Source: Amorphochlora amoebiformis
Taxonomy: Eukaryota > Cercozoa > Chlorarachniophyceae
Reading direction: 5' to 3'
Assembly (NCBI GenBank): GCA_054601695.1
Contig: BAAHQB010000034.1
Location: 930,001 to 994,000, forward strand
DNA: 64,000 bases
Of the stretch, positions 56,458 through 64,000 are shown one piece after another. Positions within the stretch are counted from its first letter, which is position 1; every line of letters begins with the position of its first letter. The translations under genes were made by a program, and so were the position numbers. The notes beneath the pieces were generated by a model, which made no database searches, had not been told where the DNA came from, and saw only the letters and a program-made list of their open reading frames with translations.

Positions 56458-56554
56458 TACACACATACACACCCAACTACACACCTTACAATACCAAACC
56501 TACAATTTTCAACAAATTCACCGAACACCCATCCCTACATAAATAAATACATAC

Positions 56555-56585
<31 letters not shown>
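55761..56585. repeat. (TA)n block
   Basis: Near-pure TA at 56130-56192; otherwise TA with TACATA interruptions. Confidence 0.94.
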
Positions 56586-56592
<7 letters not shown>

Positions 56593-56754
56593 ACTCATAC
56601 ACACAGTCCGCCGTAAACCTGGCTAACACTTCAATCAATACATCACGCACTCCCAGCTCCGGCATGGGAAACATGTCCTCGAGTCCGGGAAGCAATAGCG
56701 TTAGTGTTGTTTCAAGGTCTTCTAGAGCACCCAATTGGAGTGGCAGGGCTTAGA
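56586..56754 (-). other. Exon-like open segment, product unknown
   Basis: On the minus strand about 53 codons run open from 56748 to about 56590, including GLEDMFPMPELGVRDVLIEV. The composition is leucine-rich and amphipathic and unlike the repeat-derived frames. It begins just after an in-frame TAA and runs into TA at its 3' end, so it could be a single exon or a decayed gene piece. No family recognised. Confidence 0.25.
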
Positions 56755-57330
56755 GTTTGCTGGAGTTTTGTGAGATTTGGGTGAGTTTGCTGGAGTTTTG
56801 TGAGATTTGGGTGTATTTATTTATATCTATATATATATATACCTCGGAATCTTCTAGATGTAATATAAACATTAGGCTACTCTATCTGCTAGGGCTAGCG
56901 CTGGCTATTATGAATGTCACTGACTTAAAATCCGCGTTGAAAAATATAATTTGATCATTATGTATAACTCGAATAACAATAATAAGTCATTGATGATTGG
57001 GTTTAGTCCGATCGAGAGGGATCCGACGTAGGTAGACACCATTCAAAAGCAAATTTTCAGGTGATTTCAATAGTAACGTGAGTAACATCAGTAATATTTC
57101 ACAAGTATGTTACTGTATGTATGGTGATTGAATGTCTAGAGTGTTTGTTTGAGTGGTAATTTAGGTAATTTAGCCCATCGGATGTAGTTTTACTAAATCA
57201 ACGCGAAAAGATACACATATGTTAAGGTGTCAAAGATATATACCGTATGGCTAGCCTGTGATAGATTTCAACGTGATCCTTAAACTACAGTTGCCATTAA
57301 ACTATGTGTAAGATATACAACACGCTTGAT
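56755..57330. other. Unique island with 30-bp tandem duplicate
   Basis: AGTTTGCTGGAGTTTTGTGA plus GATTTGGGTG is repeated exactly twice (about 56754-56813). The rest is unique, with no recognised gene. Confidence 0.7.
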
Positions 57331-57525
<195 letters not shown>

Positions 57526-58585
57526 ATTTATAGAATATGCGCATAACAATAGGGAGAAATTTAGTTGAATATCAACTAGAGATCAATAACCATGACTCTT
57601 GTGACTGACTCACAATTGATACTAGTGATATGGGATATCGTTTAGATCATAACGCCACTGTCAAGTTCTAGAAGTTTCATTACTTTGTATGCATATGCGG
57701 CATACGTATCAATGGACGTCAACAATGTAAAGATAACATACATATACCACATACGTACGCACAAATGCATTCCACATACGTACACCACAAGCGCATATCA
57801 AATGCGCATCCCAACGCTTACCAAATACGTACGCACACACGCCCCCATCAACGCGTATCAATCATTACGTACATACGTATGTAAGGCCAACATAAGTCCG
57901 GACATACGTGTCATACGTATCGGTAGACCCTGTGGAGGCCCAGATATGCAGCCTGCGCAACACGGCGTCCGCAACATTTCTCGTGACATGCACAAGAGTT
58001 AGCTAGGTTAAGACAACTAGCTAAGACCGTGGCACCTAGACATATGCTAGTCAAGATAATCAATAAGCTAAATCATCGGAGTATCATGAGTATCTAGGGT
58101 ATATCGACCGTGCCGGGCACTGCCGGCCATACCTGGTACTAGCCGGTATTAGCCGGCCTGATATGCGTACTCATATATCTTAGAGTCGGATAGCCGCTGG
58201 GCTAACATATTCTCCTACACTAAATTGGAGTTCTACTCAGATGGAAATGATTGCATACTATGATATATAGGCTTGATGTCATCAGAGTTCATTAGCCTAG
58301 TCAGTAGTACTCAGTACCCGGAATAAGTATTACCATATTGAGTTATCATAGCTAGCTCAGAGTCATCACATATGCACGTGTGTTAATAACTACTCATATG
58401 AGTGACTGAGTCTAAAATTGGTTCACCAAAGTTCATTCGTGTAAACTTGCATATCATTTAGATTGATCATGTAATTTACCTAAAAATAACCCACGGAGCT
58501 TTCCAATTTGCCGGCCGGCTTTCGAGACGCATTATGTTCTCGATAATTGACTGGATTTTGTAGAATATATGCGTATCATAGTGCA
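57526..58585. other. 1-kb unique island with TACGTA and GCCGG clusters
   Basis: TACGTA occurs about seven times in 57700-57915 in a run of ACGTACGCAC-type sequence. GCCGG recurs in 58112-58157 (TGCCGGGCACTGCCGGCCAT, AGCCGGTATTAGCCGGCC) and at 58510. CTAG is again frequent at 58000-58320. A 105-codon + frame at 57685-58002 lies across the TACGTA cluster and is unrecognised. Confidence 0.6.
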
Positions 58586-58587
58586 GA

Positions 58588-58879
58588 ATGATTCAGACGT
58601 TGATGGGGGAGCGCCACAAGATTAGCAAGACTCGAATTTCCTATTATAATACAGAAAGAAGCATTGAAAACCTATTTACGCTAGTTGCGGTTGTGTTGTA
58701 TGCTAAAGCTTTACTTGGACCAAAGTTCAACAAACATATTGATATAACGAAGTTTGACTCTGTGGACATCATATATATATGGCATATATGTCAATATGGC
58801 GCACCCGCTAGTTCAATTAATATATTTGTATACATATTTATATGTGTACACATAGTATTGTATGTTTATGAATATATGC

Positions 58880-58913
<34 letters not shown>

Positions 58914-58953
58914 GTGTATATGTAAATATACACATATGTGTATATATGTGTAG
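58588..58953 (+). other. Open frame with ~75 non-repeat codons, product unknown
   Basis: An ATG at 58588 opens a frame whose first 75 or so codons are not repeat-derived (stretches such as ENLFTLVAVVLYAKALLGPK). It then runs into Tyr/Ile TA sequence. Length and composition are mildly suggestive of coding, but chance is not excluded and I recognise no domain. Confidence 0.25.
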
Positions 58954-59035
58954 ATATGTACACATAAACATATGTGTATGTGTATATGTATATATGTGTA
59001 TATATAACATATATATAATATATATATATATATAT
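58954..59035. repeat. (TA)n with TG interruptions
   Basis: TA with TGTGTATATG repeats leading into the cassette field. Confidence 0.9.
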
Positions 59036-59197
59036 GACATATAGAAATATTTCTATAAGATACATATATATATATATATATATGTATAATATATATGGTA
59101 TGGAGCCTTACCGAAAGGGTATTGGATTTATATATGTATATATATATATATATATATGACATGTAGAAATATTTCTAGAAGATACATATATATATAT

Positions 59198-59236
<39 letters not shown>

Positions 59237-59267
59237 TTGGTATGTAGCCTAACCGAAAGGGTATTAG

Positions 59268-59313
<46 letters not shown>

Positions 59314-59335
59314 CACGTAGAAACATTTCTACAAG

Positions 59336-59373
<38 letters not shown>

Positions 59374-59532
59374 TATAGTATGTAGCCTTACCGAAAGGGT
59401 ATTGGATTTGTATATATATATACATATATACGACATATAGAAATATTTCTACAAGATACATATATATATATATATATATATGTATGTATAATATATATGG
59501 TATGTAGCCTTACCGAAAGGGTATTGGGTTTT
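59036..59532 (+). repeat. Paired cassettes A and B, 4 copies each, in (TA)n
   Basis: Cassette A (GACATATAGAAATATTTCTA plus CAAGATACAT) lies at 59036, 59158, 59312 and 59431. Cassette B (GTATGTAGCCTTACCGAAAG plus GGTATTGG) lies at 59098, 59239, 59378 and 59498. They alternate A-B-A-B with TA between. A contains the dyad TAGAAATATTTCTA. Confidence 0.93.
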
Positions 59533-59558
59533 GGTCTCGTCGGTGAGTAAGGGAGATA

Positions 59559-59871
59559 GAAGGACCTTCCCGCTCTCCGCAACTGTATTAACAGGTAATA
59601 TATTATATATAAATCTATATAAGTATATATATATATGTATATATATATGTATATATATATATATATATGGAAGGACCTTCCCGCTCTCCGCAACTGTATT
59701 AACGTGTAATATATTCATGTATGTACATGTATATAAGTATATATATATATATATGTATATGTATGTATATATATATATATATATAATATATATAGAAGGA
59801 CCTTCCCGCTCCGCAACTGTATTAACGTGTAATATATTATATATATAAATGTATATAAGTATATATATATG

Positions 59872-59905
<34 letters not shown>

Positions 59906-60015
59906 CATATGTATATATATATATTTATATGTATATATATATATGTATAGAAGGACCTTCCCGCTCTCCGCAACTGTATTAACGTGTAGTATATTAGATA
60001 TATAAATGTATATAA

Positions 60016-60070
<55 letters not shown>

Positions 60071-60140
60071 ACCTTCTTCTCTCCGCAACTGTATTAACAT
60101 GTAATATATTCATATATATACACACACACACATATATATG

Positions 60141-60178
<38 letters not shown>

Positions 60179-60229
60179 TATATAAAGGACCTTCGTGCTC
60201 TCCGTAACTGTATAAACATGTAATATATT
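59559..60229 (+). repeat. Cassette C, 6 copies, in (TA)n
   Basis: GAAGGACCTTCCCGCTCTCC followed by GCAACTGTATTAACGTGTAATATATT. Copies at 59559, 59669, 59794, 59949, 60066 and 60184. The first four are nearly identical. The last two have lost the CCCGC part or changed it. TA of variable length separates them. Confidence 0.95.
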
Positions 60230-60268
60230 TATATATATATATACATGTATGTATATATATATATACAT

Positions 60269-60302
<34 letters not shown>

Positions 60303-60632
60303 AATGTATATTTATGTGTTTCTATATACATATATATATACATATATATTATATATATATATATATATATTCCAAGGAATATACATATGAACATTTTGAT
60401 ACATATACGTGTTTATATCTTTGTATATATATATATATATATACATATCTATTTGAACATATATATGTATATATATAAATATTAAATAGATGTTTTCTTC
60501 ATATTCCTTCAATATATAGAAAATTAAATATGTACATGAGAACATCTAAATTCAAAATTGTATATTGAAAATTACGTATGTATAGTAATTTAAATGAATC
60601 ACACACACATATACTTACATATGTATATGCAT

Positions 60633-60679
<47 letters not shown>

Positions 60680-60687
60680 GCACTCAA

Positions 60688-60725
<38 letters not shown>

Positions 60726-60857
60726 GTATACATGTATATGTATATATATATATATATGTATATACACATGTATATATTTATATATACATATAATACGTTT
60801 TGGCAGTAGCCTCCAGAGCTCCTCGCAACTTACGAGCCGCAAAAATAGACATATCCC

Positions 60858-60895
<38 letters not shown>

Positions 60896-61004
60896 CATAT
60901 ATACGTATGTACATGTATAGATATGTATATTATTCATGTGGATGCATAAATACATATATAAAGTATTAAAGTACATAGGTGCACACACACATACGTACAT
61001 ATAC

Positions 61005-61036
<32 letters not shown>

Positions 61037-61290
61037 TACACACATACACATATATACACATACATATATACACATATATACACATGTATATGTATATATG
61101 CAGATGTATATATGTATATATGTGCAAACAAAGTATAATGTCATACCTACAATATTTATGTAAATACACCCACTCCATAGTGTAAATGTATATATTTAGA
61201 TCGATGACATATATATATATATACATATATATGTATGCATATATATATATATATATATATATTATATTGACATATGTGTATATCCACACG

Positions 61291-61349
<59 letters not shown>

Positions 61350-61584
61350 TTCGCACCTATATTAATATATACACACAACCAGACATGTAATTGGGCACGT
61401 TTATAAGATATCTTTCACAGCGAAGGATATATACATTTACATATATATGTGCATATACACATACATGTATATATTCATACATACATATACACACACACAT
61501 ATATATATATATATATACATGAATATATACATATATATGTATATATATATATGTATGCATATATACATACATGTATACATATAC

Positions 61585-61620
<36 letters not shown>

Positions 61621-61624
61621 TTAT

Positions 61625-61667
<43 letters not shown>
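60230..61667. repeat. (TA)n / (CA)n block
   Basis: TA with CA/TG interruptions. Patches at 60480-60600 and 60797-60855 are unique. A degenerate relative of the next cassette lies at 61384-61432 (ATTGGGCACGTTTATAAGAT). Confidence 0.9.
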
Positions 61668-61670
<3 letters not shown>

Positions 61671-61715
61671 ACATATACCTGGGCACATTAATACGATCTC
61701 TTATATAGCCGAGGG

Positions 61716-61751
<36 letters not shown>

Positions 61752-62007
61752 GGGCACATTAATACGATCTCTTATATAGCGGAGGGCTATATATATATCT
61801 ATATATATATATACCTGGGCACATTTATACGATCTCTTATATAGCGGAGGGCTATATATATATATGTATATTGACATATACCTGGGCACATTAATACGAT
61901 CTCTTATATAGCGGAGGGCTATATATATATATAAATATGTGTATATATGTATATATATATATATACCTGGGCACATTAATACGATCTCTTATATAGCGGA
62001 GAGCTAC
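61668..62007 (+). repeat. 5-copy cassette (CCTGGGCACATTAATACGATCTC)
   Basis: Copies at 61668, 61747, 61811, 61870 and 61964 share ACCTGGGCACATTAATACGA, TCTCTTATATAGCGGAGGGC and TAT. They differ at only a few bases and are separated by TA, so this is a young family. Confidence 0.95.
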
Positions 62008-62555
62008 GTCGCTATCCTTTCCCAACTTTACTTTTTTCTTCATCTCCCCTATATATATACATATATATATATATAATATATTATATATATATATATATAT
62101 ATGATATCTATACATGTCAATGTATGATATATATATATTCATGACTTCATGTACATTATACCCCTTTTGCTGTCTACACATGTGTATGCACAACTTATAT
62201 ACATACATGAATCCAAACATATATTTTACCTAAATCTATCCATCACTACTATCTATCAATGTGTCCGTAAAAAATACATGTACATTTGAAGTGCATATGT
62301 ATATATATATACGCATTCCTTTGTACATACATATATATATATACGTATAATTACATATATATATATATATATATATATAACTAAATCCACACGCGTGTAC
62401 TCATCACTATCTCTATGAGTATACATAAGAAATACATGCACATATAGCACATACACTGTTATCCAACCTTTCGCTAGCAACGTTAGAGTTGCTAACAAAG
62501 CTGTATTCACCGTGCTCTCATCAACAGGGTTAACCTTAATAATCGCATCCTGTAT
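62008..62555. other. Mixed TA and unique sequence
   Basis: TA at 62040-62102 and 62320-62380, with unique sequence elsewhere. No gene recognised. Confidence 0.75.
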
Positions 62556-62697
62556 TATGGATAGGTTAGGGTTAGGGTTTGGGTTAGGGTTAGGATGTGA
62601 TTTTCAAATGTCGGGGTGTTGAGGGGCGGGTTATGGGTAGTTATAGGTTCGGGTGGAGGAGAAGAGAAGGGAAAGGAGAGATTTAGGAGATATTCAG

Positions 62698-62728
<31 letters not shown>

Positions 62729-62740
62729 TGTTGATGTTGG
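62556..62740 (+). repeat. Short TTAGGG array and G-rich flank
   Basis: TTAGGGTTAGGGTTTGGGTTAGGG at 62565-62593, followed by unique G-rich sequence and a short TA run. Confidence 0.9.
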
Positions 62741-63475
62741 AAAGAAACAGAGAGGAGAGGGAGAGGAGAGAGAGGGGAGAGAGAGAGAAAAGAGAGAGAG
62801 AACAGAGAGAGAAAAGCGAGGGAACTCTCTCCTCTGTCTAATCTCTCTAAGCTCTCTCCCTTCTCTCTCTCTTTTCTCTCTTTTTTCTCCTCTCTCTTCT
62901 CTCTCTCTTTCTTCCCTCTCTCTCTCTTATCTCTCAATTTAGAGGAGCGAGAGAGAGAAGACAAAGAGAGACACCTCCAAAAGAGATAGCTCTGAGAGAT
63001 AAAAAGAGGGAAAGAGAGAGAGAGAAAAAGAGAAATGTCGAATTTGGGTAGTTCTTAGAATAGAGAGAGGGAAAGAGAGAGAGAAAAAGAGAAATGTCGA
63101 ATTTGGGTAGTTCTTAGAATAGAGAGAGGGAAAGAGAGAGAGAAAGAGAGAGAAAGGTCGAAGAGAGATAGAGAAGAGAGATAGAGAGAGAAAGGTCAAA
63201 GAGGAATAGAGCAGAGAGATAGAGAGAGGGAAAAGAGAGAGAGAAAGAGAGAGAAAGATCGAAGAGAGATAGAGCAGAGAGATAGAGAGAGGAAAAGAGA
63301 GAGAAAGAGAGAGAAAGGTCGAAGAGGAATAGAGCGGAGAGATAGAGAGAGGGAAAAGAGAGAGAGAAAGAGAAAGGTCGAAGAGGGTAGAGCAAAGAGA
63401 TAGAGAGAGGGAAAGAGGGAGAGAGAGGGGGAGGAATGTCGAAGAGAGATAGAGATGAGAGATAGAGGATACAAC
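62741..63475. repeat. GA/CT foldback with ~60-bp repeat
   Basis: GA-rich at 62741-62823, CT-rich at 62824-62938, then GA-rich at 62941-63475, so the strands can fold back. Within the last part GTCGAA-type marks fall at 63037, 63096, 63157, 63195, 63258, 63318, 63377 and 63438, a period of about 60 bp with one 38-bp step. The Ser/Leu/Phe minus-strand frame of 258 codons is a composition artefact. Confidence 0.9.
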
Positions 63476-63527
63476 ATACACACTCGATCGAAAAATATTA
63501 TGTACAAACGATATGTATACATATGTA

Positions 63528-63567
<40 letters not shown>

Positions 63568-63625
63568 ATATATGTATGTATATATATATATGTATATACA
63601 GACATAAACATACACACATACACAT

Positions 63626-63714
<89 letters not shown>

Positions 63715-63816
63715 TGTAGGAGATATTTATTATATATATATATATATATATATATGTTATGGCTACCTATAATCATCTAACATACACTACATATAATATA
63801 TATTTATATGTATATC

Positions 63817-63847
<31 letters not shown>

Positions 63848-63850
63848 CAT

Positions 63851-63891
<41 letters not shown>

Positions 63892-63944
63892 TGTATGTTA
63901 CGACTATCCATAAACATATCTTATGTACCTCTACATATATATAA

Positions 63945-63979
<35 letters not shown>

Positions 63980-64000
63980 GTGTATAGTATGTATGTAATA
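63476..64000. repeat. (TA)n block to the window end
   Basis: Near-pure TA at about 63630-63710. It includes related stretches near 63757 and 63894 (TTATGGCTACCTATAATCATCT versus TTACGACTATCCATAAACATAT), a further TA-separated duplicate pair. Confidence 0.93.

Noticed and set aside
59036-60229. CRISPR-like repeat/spacer layout
   Set aside because: The spacers are all (TA)n of variable length, not unique sequences, and no cas genes are present.

Overview
The window looks like non-genic eukaryotic DNA. Very long (TA)n / TATATG / TATACA tracts alternate with about 25 blocks of TTAGGG or CCCTAA telomere-type repeat, with tandem satellites, and with short islands of more balanced base composition. 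I see no complete protein-coding gene, rRNA, tRNA, operon, CRISPR array or bacterial signal. Nearly all long open frames are translations of repeats: Tyr-Ile from (TA)n, Val-Arg, Leu-Thr, Asn-Pro or Leu-Gly from TTAGGG/CCCTAA, and Ser-Leu or Glu-Arg-Lys from CT/GA tracts. TTAGGG-type telomere repeats occur in animals, many fungi and many protists, so the species cannot be named. The setting fits a subtelomeric or heterochromatic region.

Layout. 1-15 kb: TA blocks with TTAGGG arrays reading G-rich on the + strand and GC-richer islands that share CCCGGG and GATCTC words. 15-20 kb: almost pure TA, with short duplicated cassettes. 20.2-21.35 kb: a unique island. 22.1-23.0 kb: a 22-bp purine/pyrimidine satellite present in both orientations. 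23.9-24.8 kb: CCCTAA arrays holding a dispersed ~130-bp element. 26.7-27.8 kb: a 49-copy 22-bp minisatellite. 29.4-37.1 kb: the main CCCTAA cluster with two switches to TTAGGG. 37.6-39.4 kb: a unique CTAG-rich island. 40-54 kb: TA, CCCTAA blocks, several cassette families and a CT tract. 55-58.9 kb: unique islands with a 13-bp TGACATCA array. 59-62 kb: three cassette families in TA. 62.7-63.5 kb: a GA/CT foldback with a ~60-bp period.

The strongest recurring pattern is that short non-TA cassettes (about 25-80 bp) occur in 2-6 local copies separated only by variable (TA)n. At least 16 unrelated families show this, so a general process seems to copy, or insert, short sequences within TA tracts. 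Other notable signals are: a 12-bp palindrome AATCCCGGGATT repeated six times; an array whose variants are almost all the products expected from CpG deamination; four places where CCCTAA arrays switch to TTAGGG across a 60-110 bp spacer; and two small protein fragments. The first fragment is a clear zinc-finger frame on the minus strand at 26157-26297. The second is a weaker match to the Y-x-ETF-x-PV motif of Ty1/copia reverse transcriptases at 45600-45692. Both suggest decayed retroelements.
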